Positions 55,151-64,000 of a DNA stretch of 64,000 bases are shown in pieces. Each line of letters opens with the position of its first letter. The first letter of the stretch is position 1. The DNA is taken from assembly GCA_903927185.1 (NCBI GenBank), contig CAIYLW010000056.1:1-64000 (forward strand), given 5' to 3'. Origin of the DNA: an uncultured Bacteroidota bacterium (GTDB lineage Bacteria; Bacteroidota; Bacteroidia; Chitinophagales; Chitinophagaceae). The notes under the pieces are model-generated. The model searched no databases, was not told the origin of the DNA, and saw only the letters and a list, made by a program, of their open reading frames with translations. The translations under genes and the position numbers were made by a program.

Positions 55151-56404
55151 TTACCAAGAAAGACTAAATGAATGAAGATCAGATTGAAATGTGTAGGATA
55201 AGTCAATTTTAGAAACTTTACAAATTTGACTAACAATAGATAAACCTAAACCGTTGCTGCTACTATTTATGGAAGCTTTATAAAATCTACTAAATAAACG
55301 AGTATCATCTAATTTGTCATTTATTCCTTTATTTTGAATAATAAAAGCCCTTTTATTCAATTCAATTTGAATGAAGCCAGGTGTTATATTATGATTAATA
55401 GCATTACTAAATAAGTTATTTAAGAGAATATCCAGTAATTCCGGACTCATATTAATACAACTCTCATTTAATTCAATATGAGATTTGATTAAATAACTAT
55501 CCCAAAGTTCAGAAAACTGGTTTATCTTCTGGGTAATTTTAGCTTTTAAATCGATTTGATTCTTTATATCAAATTGTTGATTTTCAATTTTTGTTAATAA
55601 TAAAAGAGATTGATTAAGTCTTGAAAGCTTTTTTATTGATGCATATGAACTTTGAACTAACTCGCTTTGCTTTTCAGATAAGTTCTTATCCTGAATTAAA
55701 ACATCTAATTTAGATCGTATAATTGATAAAGGAGTTTGCATTTCATGCGAAGCATTCTCAGTAAATTCCTTTAATAATAAAAAGTCTTGCTTAGCTTTTT
55801 CGCTGGCTATAGAAAGACTTTCATTCATAAATGAAAATTCTTCAATATTTGTTCGAGGAAAAATAAGGGATTCATTAGAACCGATTTTAAAATTTCGCAT
55901 AATACTCATTGATTCATAAAATGGCTGCCAAAGCCTCCTTAAATAAAGTCGATTAAGAAATAATGAAATCAGAATAGTTGCTAAAATCGTTATTAATGAA
56001 ACAATCAATAATGCCTTCGACAAATGATGCACCCCCTCCAAAGGTTTAGCAATTGTTACACGATACCATTGTTTGTTAAAAAATAAAGGAAATGTAATTT
56101 CTCTAAAATTGTGCATTTTCTTTTCCCTAGCACTATATAATTTAATTAAAGTTACATTTCTATTAGGTTTGATAATTCCAGTTTTTTGAAATATTAATCT
56201 TTCTTCATCAAGTGGATTTCCAATAGGAAAAATCTGATTTTTAGAAACATAATTATTAATTTTTTCCTCAATACCCACTAAGTCATTATCAATTTCTCTT
56301 AAGAGAATTACTTGTGTAAGATTATAAATGATAATACTAGATACGATGAAAATAAAAATCATCAATAACAAATTGATCAAAGAAAATTTATTTAGCAGTT
56401 TCAT
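55151..56404 (-). CDS. Sensor histidine kinase
   Basis: 417 residues: TM1 at about 10-32 (LLMIFIFIVSSIIIYNLTQV), a periplasmic sensor of about 100 residues, TM2 (LLIVSLITILATILISLFL), an HAMP-like linker, the H box in NASHEMQTPLSIIRSKLDVL, the N box in LNNLFSNAINHN and the G2 box in SSNGLGLSIVSQI. The Asp-rich G1 box is weak (IIQNKGINDKLDD), which is worth noting but common in this family. Its ATG overlaps the response-regulator stop by 4 bp (ATGA). The TonB receptor starts 132 bp downstream. Confidence 0.92.
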   Translation of the reverse strand: MKLLNKFSLINLLLMIFIFIVSSIIIYNLTQVILLREIDNDLVGIEEKINNYVSKNQIFPIGNPLDEERLIFQKTGIIKPNRNVTLIKLYSAREKKMHNFREITFPLFFNKQWYRVTIAKPLEGVHHLSKALLIVSLITILATILISLFLNRLYLRRLWQPFYESMSIMRNFKIGSNESLIFPRTNIEEFSFMNESLSIASEKAKQDFLLLKEFTENASHEMQTPLSIIRSKLDVLIQDKNLSEKQSELVQSSYASIKKLSRLNQSLLLLTKIENQQFDIKNQIDLKAKITQKINQFSELWDSYLIKSHIELNESCINMSPELLDILLNNLFSNAINHNITPGFIQIELNKRAFIIQNKGINDKLDDTRLFSRFYKASINSSSNGLGLSIVSQICKVSKIDLSYTFQSDLHSFSLSW

Positions 56405-57105
56405 TTTCTTTTGGTATTAATATCTGGCTTGTTAGGATTAAAAAGATAGCCCATCCCATGCACTGCTTTAATATAATCCATACAACCAGCAATTGTCATT
56501 TTTTTTCTAATGTTTTTTATATGTGTGTAAATGAAATCATAATTATCTGAAAGATCAATTTGATCTCCCCAAAGATGTTCTACTATAGCTGCTTTTGTTA
56601 CTACTTTGTTTTTGTTGCTAATAAAAAATAATAATAATTCAAATTCTTTTCTAGTAAGATCAATTATTTTATTTCCATTTTTCACAATCTTTTCATCATT
56701 ATCAATTCGCAAATCCCCTAATACAATTATATTTTTTCCCTCAAAATATTTTCTACGAATAATAGAACCTACTCTGGCAGATAATTCAGGTAAATGGAAA
56801 GGTTTAGTTAAATAATCATCAGCTCCAAGGTTTAATCCTAATACTTTATCATTAAGAGAATCTTTGGCTGAAATAATAAGAACGCCCTCTGCCTTACCTA
56901 TTTCTTTTAAAATTTTTAATATTTCAAATCCATTACCAAAAGGGAGTGTTATATCCAAAAGAATACAATCGTAATCACTTTTATGAATTTTAAAAACGGC
57001 CTCATTATAGTCATAAACAGCTTCACAGATATACTTATCATTTTTAAGATAGGTACAAATACTATTAGATAGCTCTTTTTCATCTTCGACAACTAATATC
57101 CTCAT
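56401..57105 (-). CDS. OmpR-family response regulator
   Basis: 234 residues. The receiver domain has the acidic pair in VVEDEKEL, the phospho-acceptor Asp51 in CILLDITLPFGNG and Lys in DDYLTKPF. The C-terminal winged helix (about 130-225) includes DLTRKEFELLLFFISNKNKV and YIKAVHGMGYLF. It should control the TonB receptor locus immediately downstream, which is an inference from position. It is coupled to the kinase by a 4-bp overlap. Confidence 0.94.
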   Translation of the reverse strand: MRILVVEDEKELSNSICTYLKNDKYICEAVYDYNEAVFKIHKSDYDCILLDITLPFGNGFEILKILKEIGKAEGVLIISAKDSLNDKVLGLNLGADDYLTKPFHLPELSARVGSIIRRKYFEGKNIIVLGDLRIDNDEKIVKNGNKIIDLTRKEFELLLFFISNKNKVVTKAAIVEHLWGDQIDLSDNYDFIYTHIKNIRKKMTIAGCMDYIKAVHGMGYLFNPNKPDINTKRK

Positions 57106-57300
57106 TTCTACTTTTTATTTAAAAAAATCTACAATCTATATAGGGGTTTATAAATTCCTTGCTTAAAAATCGAGACAGTTATATAATTATTTTTTTGTGA
57201 TATATTTTTGATAATTTACAAAGCTTAAAAAATAAATAAAATTGTTCTCATAAAATGTAGCAATACGCAATAATTAAAGATTTAAAGTTGTGTTGTAAAA

Positions 57301-57358
57301 TTTAACATAAAAATTGGTTAGCTTACATTAACTTTATGTTACTTTTTAATTTAACATA
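57301..57358. promoter_or_regulatory. Repeated tttaacata elements before the histone-like gene
   Basis: tttaacata occurs at 57301-57309 and 57350-57358, and taacataaa at 57303-57311 is inverted as tttatgtta at 57333-57341. Three related elements lie within 66 bp of the start codon. Confidence 0.35.
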
Positions 57359-57366
57359 CAAAACAT

Positions 57367-57636
57367 ATGAACAAAAAACAATTTCGTAAAGAAATAGAGA
57401 GCAAGCTGGATACTGCTTTTGGTTATTTAGCCACTGGTACTGAGAAAAAATTCGCAAAAGTAATTAAAAAAGCTTCTTTGTTATTAACTGATGTTCTTCA
57501 CAAGAAGGAATCTACAACAAAAACAGTGAAGACTAAAAAAATTAAAGCGAAGGTAGAAGCAAAAAAGAAACTTCCAAAAAAGAAGGCAATTGTAAAAAAA
57601 GCTGTTGCAAAAAAAGCAACTACAAAAAATAAATAG
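57367..57636 (+). CDS. Lysine-rich histone H1-like protein
   Basis: 89 residues. The N-terminal half (MNKKQFRKEIESKLDTAFGY, LATGTEKKFAKVIKKASLLL) is a short helical unit; the C-terminal half is a Lys/Ala/Thr tail (KKLPKKKAIVKKAVAKKATT) like bacterial histone H1-like and AlgP tails. It probably binds DNA or another polyanion. It stands alone, converging with the GH1 gene 21 bp away, without an obvious terminator between the two. Confidence 0.8.
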   Translation: MNKKQFRKEIESKLDTAFGYLATGTEKKFAKVIKKASLLLTDVLHKKESTTKTVKTKKIKAKVEAKKKLPKKKAIVKKAVAKKATTKNK

Positions 57637-57657
57637 GCAGCTTTTGGTTCCGAAATT

Positions 57658-59100
57658 TTACATCAAAAAATTTTGGAACCAAATAGCACTATCTTTAAGA
57701 ATACGTTGTTGCGTTTTAAAATCTACATATACTAATCCATATCTTGGCTTATATCCTTCTCGCCATTCAAAGTTGTCTAATAAAGTCCAGCATAAATATC
57801 CCCCAACTTTTACCCCCTCATTTTTTGCTCTTAGCATTTGCGCTAAATAACTTTTAAAATAGTTGACCCTTTGAATATCATGTACCTTATTGTCGATTAA
57901 TTCATCCTGCCTGGCAAAGCCATTTTCTGTGACATAAATTTTCTTAACAGCTTTGTAGGAACTAAATCTTTTTAAAGTTTCATACAAACTTTCTGGATAC
58001 ACTTCCCAACCTAATTCAGAATATTCTGTGGCTCCCCTTTTAGCAGGATTAATTTCTAGGCCATGCATATAAGGGATGTACCAAATATTTTTCACTACTT
58101 CTCTTGTATAATTTTGAACACCTATAAAATCAAAATCAAAAACAAGCTTTTCCATATCACCATCTTTGATATGTTTATCGATATTTTTAAGAAAAGGTAA
58201 GCTTGAAATAGGATAGCCCAAGCCCAGTGAAGGCTCTATAAATAATCGATTTAATAATGCATCCCATCGCTCAACTGCAATATGATCTTTTTCAAAATTC
58301 CTTAGCGGCATTACATGACTACAAGAAAAAGTGGTCCCAATATTCGCGTTTTTTACATTTGATCGGACAATTCTCCCACCTTCTGCCTGACAAATTGCAG
58401 CATGATGTATAGTTGGCAATAAATGATTCACTCCCCTTATTCCAGGTGCGTGTACACCAACGCCATAGCCAACCACAGTGAATGCTGTTGGTTCATTTAA
58501 GATGATCCAATCCTTTACCTTATCACCATAAGATTTGGTCATTAAATAAGTATACTCAGAAAACCAATCGATCACTTCTCTATTCATCCATCCACCTTTG
58601 TCTTGAAGTACTTGTGGAATATCCCAATGGTATAGCGTTAGCCAGGGTTGTAAATTATTTTCTAAACATTTATCAATAACTCGATGGTAAAAATCAATTC
58701 CTTTTTGGTTTGCCCGACCAATTCCATTTGGAAGCACTCTTGACCACGCCGTACTAAATCTAAAAACTTTCATGTTTAAAGATTTCACCAGATCGATATC
58801 GGAAGAATAAGTATGATAGAAATCACAAGCAACATCGCCTGTAGTTCCATCTTTAATATGTCGATGCTTTTGAGTGAAAGTATCCCAGATGGAATTAGAT
58901 TTCCCATCTTCCTGAAAAGCTCCTTCCATTTGATAGGCAGCTGTAGATACACCCCATAAAAAATCTTTTCCAAAATCAGCTTTTGAAAATCCTGAGTAAT
59001 CTGATGTATTTGCAAGTAATTGTTGAGGATTCAAAAGAGAACCTGATACAAATAAACTTAATAGCCGTAAAAATTCTTTTCGATTTAAATGGTTAATCAT
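57658..59100 (-). CDS. bglB: GH1 family beta-glucosidase
   Basis: 480-residue retaining beta-glycosidase. FLWGVSTAAYQMEGAFQEDG opens the barrel, the acid/base Glu is in WIILNEPTAF (about residue 200) and the nucleophile Glu in IYVTENGFA (about residue 400). WTLLDNFEWREGYKPRYGL is the C-terminal signature. A stretch of about 30 hydrophobic residues at the N-terminus (FLRLLSLFVSGSLLNPQQLL) looks like an export signal, so the enzyme may be periplasmic, in contrast to most GH1 enzymes. It lies 54 bp after the phosphodiesterase gene on the same strand. The symbol is a family-level guess. Confidence 0.92.
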   Translation of the reverse strand: MINHLNRKEFLRLLSLFVSGSLLNPQQLLANTSDYSGFSKADFGKDFLWGVSTAAYQMEGAFQEDGKSNSIWDTFTQKHRHIKDGTTGDVACDFYHTYSSDIDLVKSLNMKVFRFSTAWSRVLPNGIGRANQKGIDFYHRVIDKCLENNLQPWLTLYHWDIPQVLQDKGGWMNREVIDWFSEYTYLMTKSYGDKVKDWIILNEPTAFTVVGYGVGVHAPGIRGVNHLLPTIHHAAICQAEGGRIVRSNVKNANIGTTFSCSHVMPLRNFEKDHIAVERWDALLNRLFIEPSLGLGYPISSLPFLKNIDKHIKDGDMEKLVFDFDFIGVQNYTREVVKNIWYIPYMHGLEINPAKRGATEYSELGWEVYPESLYETLKRFSSYKAVKKIYVTENGFARQDELIDNKVHDIQRVNYFKSYLAQMLRAKNEGVKVGGYLCWTLLDNFEWREGYKPRYGLVYVDFKTQQRILKDSAIWFQNFLM

Positions 59101-59154
59101 TCAATTTCAGTTTATAAAAGCCTACAGAAAGTAATAATCCTAAAATTCACTCTG

Positions 59155-60285
59155 TTACTTTTTAGCAGCTAAGGTTTCAGTAAAAGCTGGTATAGGCACC
59201 ACATTTTGAACTTTCTTTAAAGCAATTGGATCGTCAACCGGATGGTTTGATTTGAATTTTTCACCTAATAATTGAGAAATAGTAGCTGCTATTTGGCTGG
59301 TATAAATCTGATTCTTTTCTTTTAATTCACCAATAGGTGCAATACCCTGTCCAATTGTGGCTAACCATGTTTGCCCAGATCCGGCTACCCAAAATCCATG
59401 TCCATTCCAAGTGGAAGACTTTTTGCCCCTACCATGATCTGTTGTAATAATGAAGGTTGTATTATTTTTATAGAAAGGATCCGTTTGAACAAAGTACCAT
59501 AATTCTGAAACCATTTCATCAAACTGATGTGCTTTTTGTAGATAGTGATCATACTCTCCCTTATGTGCAAATTCATCTGTTTCTCCCAAACCCAGAAATA
59601 GCACTTTTGGATGCTTCTCTTGTAAATACTGTTTAGCAGCACCATAAGTTAGCATATCGAAACGGCAATGAGTTTTATTAATTACATTGGCCTGAGCTTG
59701 ATTAATAATCGCATTCACAGAATCTTCCGCCTCATTCAGCATTTCATATCCACTGTTCACTGGTAAACCAGATTCCCTTTCAGCTAATATATAAGGCATG
59801 ATATTCCAGGAACTATAAGCAACAACTTTGCCTTTAAAATCTTCCTGATTATTTAACCATTCTAAAATATTGATATTACTATTACGTATAGCGAGATTTG
59901 GATTCAAAGTTCTATCAGCCGAACCTGTGAATATTTCATTATAACCTGGATAAGAGATCTTATAAAGATTTTTCACATTCACATCATTTTTAGCATCTCT
60001 ATTGCCGGATAACTGACCTTGCTTTGCAATGACGTTCCAAAAAAATGGCATCAACTTTTTTCTTCTCTCTATTACATTATCATCCCAATATTGCGCACAC
60101 ATTAAGGCCGTATCTTTTACCTGATGTGTATTATGTAATATGGTAGAATCTGCTCCTCGAAAAACTTCCTGCCAACGAAATCCGTCGGTAGTGATAATAA
60201 TAATGTTTTTAGTTTGGGCTATTGATTGTGCAAAAGAAATACTGCAAAAAGTAATACTTGCGAAAACAAAGAGGAAAATTTTCAT
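59155..60285 (-). CDS. Secreted alkaline-phosphatase-superfamily protein (paralogue)
   Basis: 376 residues with a signal peptide ending in CSISFAQ. Motifs mirror the protein encoded at 49563-50633: IIIITTDGFRWQEVFRGADS, LFLGLGETDEFAHKGEYDHY and FIITTDHGRGKKSSTWNGHG, so the metal ligands are complete. It is 77 bp after the tyrosine-phosphatase gene and 54 bp before the GH1 gene, which places it in a phosphoester/glycoside-handling cluster on the minus strand. Confidence 0.87.
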   Translation of the reverse strand: MKIFLFVFASITFCSISFAQSIAQTKNIIIITTDGFRWQEVFRGADSTILHNTHQVKDTALMCAQYWDDNVIERRKKLMPFFWNVIAKQGQLSGNRDAKNDVNVKNLYKISYPGYNEIFTGSADRTLNPNLAIRNSNINILEWLNNQEDFKGKVVAYSSWNIMPYILAERESGLPVNSGYEMLNEAEDSVNAIINQAQANVINKTHCRFDMLTYGAAKQYLQEKHPKVLFLGLGETDEFAHKGEYDHYLQKAHQFDEMVSELWYFVQTDPFYKNNTTFIITTDHGRGKKSSTWNGHGFWVAGSGQTWLATIGQGIAPIGELKEKNQIYTSQIAATISQLLGEKFKSNHPVDDPIALKKVQNVVPIPAFTETLAAKK

Positions 60286-60362
60286 AGCGATGTTTTACAA
60301 AAGAAAATAAACAAGTTATCTCTAGAGTTACATGACTATTAACTAATAGTTATTAATTTAAA

Positions 60363-61184
60363 TTAGTTTAAAAACTTTTGTCTCAATTTTTTAAGATTAG
60401 ACTTATTTAATCCCATTTCAGATTGAAGAAATTTATCCACTGAACCATATTTATTTTGGATGGCATCAAAAGTGGCTTTTAAATAAATCTCTTTTACGCC
60501 AAGAACATCATCAACAACAGCTTCTTTCAGGTGATAATTATCCATCAACATTTTACGCATCCGTCCATTGTCGGATTGGCGATAATAATTAGTAGCCAGA
60601 TAGTCGTTCATAATCGTTTGTTCATCCACACCTAATGCATACAAAATAAGAGCAGTTGCAATTCCTGTTCGATCCTTTCCGGCAGTGCAATGATATACTA
60701 AAGCACTATCGCTTGAATTATTTAACAATGCTTCAAACATGGGTTTGTAGCGTTTAGGGAAAGCATCAATCTTCGAATAAAAAGGTAGCATGATGCTATC
60801 TCCAACTATGGCAGTCGACATAGATTTGAACATTTTTGATTTATCTCCAACTTCTTCTGACCCGGCTGGTAAAGAAATTCTGATGGAAGTGTTTGGAATT
60901 TTATCTGCACCTGCAGCTACTTCAGCTGGTCCACGAAAATCAAGAACATAGTGGATTTTCAATGATGCTAGTTTTTCCAAATCAGAAGTAGTTAATCGGT
61001 TGATTTCTGCAGAGCGATAAATTTTGCCCCATTTTACTTGTTTGCCATCTTTTGTTTTATATCCCCCAATATCTCTGAAATTTATGGCGCCCTGTAATTT
61101 TACTTCACGATTTAAACTATCGGTAATTTGACAGCATGAAATGATGGGAACTAATACGATAAAGAATAAAATATATTTTTTCAT
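60363..61184 (-). CDS. Tyrosine-protein phosphatase family protein (secreted)
   Basis: 273 residues with a signal sequence ending near IISCCQ, a possible lipobox. The P-loop HCxxxxxR is intact in LVYHCTAGKDRTGIATALIL, and FRDIGGYKTKDGKQVKWGKIYRSAEIN is the N-terminal signature of the Y_phosphatase3 family. Members remove phosphate from proteins or phosphoinositides; in the envelope the target is unknown. It is the first gene of a minus-strand run with the phosphodiesterase and GH1 genes, following the SusCD terminator. Confidence 0.9.
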   Translation of the reverse strand: MKKYILFFIVLVPIISCCQITDSLNREVKLQGAINFRDIGGYKTKDGKQVKWGKIYRSAEINRLTTSDLEKLASLKIHYVLDFRGPAEVAAGADKIPNTSIRISLPAGSEEVGDKSKMFKSMSTAIVGDSIMLPFYSKIDAFPKRYKPMFEALLNNSSDSALVYHCTAGKDRTGIATALILYALGVDEQTIMNDYLATNYYRQSDNGRMRKMLMDNYHLKEAVVDDVLGVKEIYLKATFDAIQNKYGSVDKFLQSEMGLNKSNLKKLRQKFLN

Positions 61185-61222
61185 AATTACTTTTTTAAAC
61201 CAATATAGGCTTGTGCAAAAAT

Positions 61223-61255
61223 AAAAAAGTCCCGACTTAATTTCGGGACCTTTTT
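61223..61255 (-). terminator. Terminator after susD
   Basis: 7-bp stem gtcccga / tcgggac (61229-61235, 61243-61249) with a 7-nt loop; the minus strand runs into a T-tract (61223-61228). It lies 27-59 bp beyond the SusD stop. Confidence 0.85.
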
Positions 61256-61281
61256 ATTATGTTATAATTATTAAACACTGA

Positions 61282-62865
61282 TTATTTGATTAACCACATT
61301 TTAGCATTTAAATCATCTTTACCACCGTATTGATTAGTGAGTGCTGCATTATAATTAGCTGTGTTATAACTGATCTCACCCTGAGGATATAACCATCTTA
61401 GAGGAATGGTATTACTAGGTGTACCAATACCCGCACCACCTTGTACAAAAGTTGGAACCCCAGTTCTGCGCCAGTTATAATAAGATTCGTAACCAGAATT
61501 CATGAAGAAAGCCACATATTTCTGAGTAAGAATTTGAGTTAAACCAGCAGTACCACCTTGATAAGCCACATTTGGATTTGCTAAAAAACTATTGATATCA
61601 ACAGTTGCATTTCCTAATACTTTAGAGCCATCAAAGTTAGAAACTGCAACAGTTCCACCTTGAGTTAAACCATACCAAGACATAGAAGCATTAATACCAT
61701 TTAAATACCAGGTAGCATCACTTGCTGTAACCCAACCTAAGTTAGCTGCTTCAGCAATATTGAAACATAATTCCGGATATCCTATAAGTACATAAGACTC
61801 AGCATTAGCACCAGTAGCAGAAGCCATATAACGAGTATAGTTCAAGTTGGCATATTTACCATCAGTAGAATAAGAACTCATTTGAGCTTGTGATTTAGAA
61901 TTATCTTCTCCTATATAAGCTGTGAAATCACTTACCGTTTTTCCACCAGTAATTTGAGCAGCAGAAGGTGTAGTTAATGCATAAACCCGTGGATCGTTAT
62001 AATTAGCAGTTACATTAAAGAATGTTTGACTAATATTTTCACACATATTGTATGGTGAGTAACCAGCACGGTTTGGAGGATATAAATTGATCGCATTATA
62101 CTTGTATACTAAATTGTCTTTAGTAGAAGTCATAATAGGATACTGACTAGGATTATTAATAATTGCTGCAAATTGAGCAGGAATATTTAAATCTGCATTA
62201 TCAGTAGCTCTTTTACTTAAGCTGATCAAGACTCTCAATTTGTAAGTATTGATCACTTTTTGCCACTGGGCATAAGTTAATCCGAAAATATCTCCAGTTG
62301 CATCCACAACTTTAGATGCATTAACACCAGCTGTCAAAGGAGAAATGATCATATTTGCAGTATCTAATAAAGCCAATGATTGCTTATAAACATCATGTTG
62401 CTTATCATAAGCAGGAGTTGAGATACTTGTATTTCCGGCTTGTGTCATTGGAATATCGCCCAAACGCTGACTCATCCATACGTAAGAATATGCTTTAAAA
62501 AATTTGCTTAATGCAAAATAAACATTCGTAGTATTATTTAACTGAGTTTTAGCTTGCGCTTCCATCAAATTACAATATTTGACATTGTCGTAAGTATCGC
62601 TTGTATTTGACCAGTTATAAGCATTACCTCCAAAATAGTAAGAATAGTTAGAAACAATATTTTGATTCCACTTGTAAACCTGTGAAATAACCGGTTCCTC
62701 TTCCTTCATTAAATTAGAAGTCAGGTGATTTAGAATTAATGATGCTGGAATCGTATTAGACTCTGCAGCAACATTCGGATTGGCGTATAAATCGCCTTTC
62801 TGGCAACTACTAAGTCCTAATACTACAGTAGCAAGTAAGCCGATTATAATTAAATTAATTTTCAT
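61282..62865 (-). CDS. susD: SusD/RagB-family lipoprotein (SusD-like 2 type)
   Basis: 527 residues. The lipoprotein signal ends in LGLSSCQKGDLYANPN. The body is the TPR-type SusD fold: YFALSKFFKAYSYVWMSQRLGDIPMTQ, FPELC-like YPELCFNIAEAANLGWV, and YFMN-type AFFMNSGYESYYNWRRTGVP near the end. It sits on the outer membrane as the ligand-binding lid of the SusC channel, whose gene precedes it by 24 bp. The substrate is not predictable; peptides and glycans are both possible for this subgroup. Confidence 0.93.
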   Translation of the reverse strand: MKINLIIIGLLATVVLGLSSCQKGDLYANPNVAAESNTIPASLILNHLTSNLMKEEEPVISQVYKWNQNIVSNYSYYFGGNAYNWSNTSDTYDNVKYCNLMEAQAKTQLNNTTNVYFALSKFFKAYSYVWMSQRLGDIPMTQAGNTSISTPAYDKQHDVYKQSLALLDTANMIISPLTAGVNASKVVDATGDIFGLTYAQWQKVINTYKLRVLISLSKRATDNADLNIPAQFAAIINNPSQYPIMTSTKDNLVYKYNAINLYPPNRAGYSPYNMCENISQTFFNVTANYNDPRVYALTTPSAAQITGGKTVSDFTAYIGEDNSKSQAQMSSYSTDGKYANLNYTRYMASATGANAESYVLIGYPELCFNIAEAANLGWVTASDATWYLNGINASMSWYGLTQGGTVAVSNFDGSKVLGNATVDINSFLANPNVAYQGGTAGLTQILTQKYVAFFMNSGYESYYNWRRTGVPTFVQGGAGIGTPSNTIPLRWLYPQGEISYNTANYNAALTNQYGGKDDLNAKMWLIK

Positions 62866-62889
62866 TGCTTATGATTTTAAAATTTTTAT

Positions 62890-64000
62890 TTAGAAACTAA
62901 GTTTGATGTTGAAACCAAATCTTCTTCCGTTAACGCTCTGTAATAAACCGCCATTATTTAAAGATCTGTCTGAATCATTATAACCAGACGCAAACTGATC
63001 TAAATCGATATCTTTTCTAGCTGCAAAGTATAGTAAGTTTCTACCTATCAATGCAAAGCTTACAGCTTTGAAATACTTAGATTTACTAACGATACTTTGT
63101 GGTAAAGAATAGCCTAAAGTCACCTCACGTAATTTCACGAATGAACGATCAATCATCCAATATTCTTGAACGTTACAGATACCACCAGAAATGAAATCCT
63201 GAATTTTTGCCGGAGTAGCATTAGCTGCAAAAGTTAAGTCTTTCAAATTAGTAATATTTCCCCCGCTATATATTGGGGTACCGCCAGTAATAATAACACC
63301 TGGAGCCACATAAGATGGAGCATTACCAACTGCATTTTGATTTGTTGCTTTCCACTCTGCTAATCTCGCTGCACCAAATGCACCTGTAGCACTTTCAATA
63401 GATGTACCACCGTTCATACCATCTTTATAAACCTCATCCCAGATCTTTCCACCAATTCTACCATCAAACTGGAAACTTAAAGTAAAGTTCTTATAACCGA
63501 ATTTGTTATTAATACCAAAAGTGTAATCAGGATTCATGAAGCCTAAGAACTTTTTGTTGTTAATATCTGAAGGAGCTGCTAAAGGAAGACCAGCCGCATA
63601 AACAATATTATTGCTTCCGTCTCTAACAAAACCAGAACCATAGAAAGCATCTAAACGATCACCTATCTTATAGTTGTGTCCATTCATATTCAAAGTAGTT
63701 TGTCCACCATAGATATCATGCAAAGTTTCTTTGTATGAACCATAGTTGAACAATACATCCCAATTCAAGCCTTTTGCAGATCTTAATGGAGATCCACTTA
63801 AACTAAATTCAAAGCCTTTCTTCTGTGAAGTAATACCATTTACGTTTTGAGCTGAAAAAGTGGTTGAGTTAGGAACTCCTAATGCAAAGATTTGTGGTCC
63901 GTCTAAACTCTCGAAATAAGTGAAATCAAAACCTAATCTGTTTTTCAAAAACTTCATATCCAAACCAGCTTCCTGAGAAGTACGTTGGAAAGGTTTTAAT
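62890..64000 (-). CDS. susC: SusC-family TonB-dependent receptor, N-terminal part outside window
   Basis: The frame is open from the window edge at 64000 to the stop at 62890, giving about 370 C-terminal residues. The first visible residues (KPFQRTSQEAGLDMKFLKNR) and FDFTYFESLDGPQIF, TYFGINNKFGYKNFTLSFQFDG-like strands and NLKDLTFAANATPAKIQDF match the C-terminal barrel of SusC/RagA. RSFVKLREVTLGYSLPQSIV, ALIGRNLLYFAARKDIDLD and RFGFNIKLSF complete the match. The TTG at 63961-63963 is internal, not a start. It pairs with the SusD gene 24 bp downstream and imports a ligand captured by SusD. Confidence 0.94.
   Translation of the reverse strand, partial: LKPFQRTSQEAGLDMKFLKNRLGFDFTYFESLDGPQIFALGVPNSTTFSAQNVNGITSQKKGFEFSLSGSPLRSAKGLNWDVLFNYGSYKETLHDIYGGQTTLNMNGHNYKIGDRLDAFYGSGFVRDGSNNIVYAAGLPLAAPSDINNKKFLGFMNPDYTFGINNKFGYKNFTLSFQFDGRIGGKIWDEVYKDGMNGGTSIESATGAFGAARLAEWKATNQNAVGNAPSYVAPGVIITGGTPIYSGGNITNLKDLTFAANATPAKIQDFISGGICNVQEYWMIDRSFVKLREVTLGYSLPQSIVSKSKYFKAVSFALIGRNLLYFAARKDIDLDQFASGYNDSDRSLNNGGLLQSVNGRRFGFNIKLSF

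Overview
The window comes from an AT-rich member of the Bacteroidota. A SusC/SusD pair lies at the right edge, there is a second TonB-dependent receptor with a carboxypeptidase-like N-terminal domain, many SPI- and SPII-type secreted proteins, Tat-like dehydrogenase and isomerase signals, and AT-rich leaders without strong Shine-Dalgarno sequences. The mix (GMC oxidoreductase, Gfo/Idh, sugar isomerases, PIG-L deacetylase, SpoIIE phosphatases with TPR or propeller sensors) suggests Chitinophagaceae or a close relative; that rank is an inference. I saw no rRNA, tRNA, CRISPR array, insertion sequence or phage.

Left part (1-32.7 kb). A truncated magnesium P-type ATPase and a DUF4337 membrane protein are followed by secreted or outer-membrane proteins, a PII/ammonium-transporter pair, a Gfo/Idh dehydrogenase, a GH63-like glycosidase abutting an SDR dehydrogenase, and a DUF6600 protein. 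Next come a sugar isomerase, a flavin reductase-like protein, an M1 peptidase and a 3-methyladenine glycosylase. A lipoprotein/SnoaL-like gene is cut by one in-frame TGA. After a barrel protein, an S41 peptidase and an alpha/beta hydrolase there is a compact DinB / NRDE / ATP-grasp operon. A DoxX and YHS pair stands divergent from an ECF sigma factor and its small Cys-containing partner. An aldo/keto reductase, a nitroreductase, a DUF2911 protein and an ACR3 arsenite exporter follow. A large ATPase-LuxR regulator sits between a single-domain and a double-domain DUF4242 gene.

Centre (32.8-43.4 kb). The most striking unit is a seven-gene minus-strand operon that looks like a complete partner-switching signalling module. 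It encodes a propeller-sensor SpoIIE phosphatase, an RsbW-like kinase, a STAS antagonist, a GAF-PAS-cyclase-HD protein, a TMEM175-like channel and two tandem paralogous TPR-SpoIIE phosphatases. No sigma factor is encoded in it, so the output is unknown; the coupled cyclase and channel are the obvious candidates. A 13-bp direct repeat with 21-bp period lies upstream.

Right part (43.4-64 kb). A minus-strand catabolic cluster (sugar isomerase, GMC oxidoreductase, PIG-L deacetylase, M81 peptidase) is followed by a response regulator / histidine kinase / TonB receptor / beta-helix lipoprotein locus. Then come a lysine-rich histone-like protein, a GH1 beta-glucosidase, two members of one alkaline-phosphatase-superfamily family, a tyrosine phosphatase and the SusD/SusC pair. 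Together these suggest glycoside and phosphoester scavenging at the cell surface and in the periplasm.
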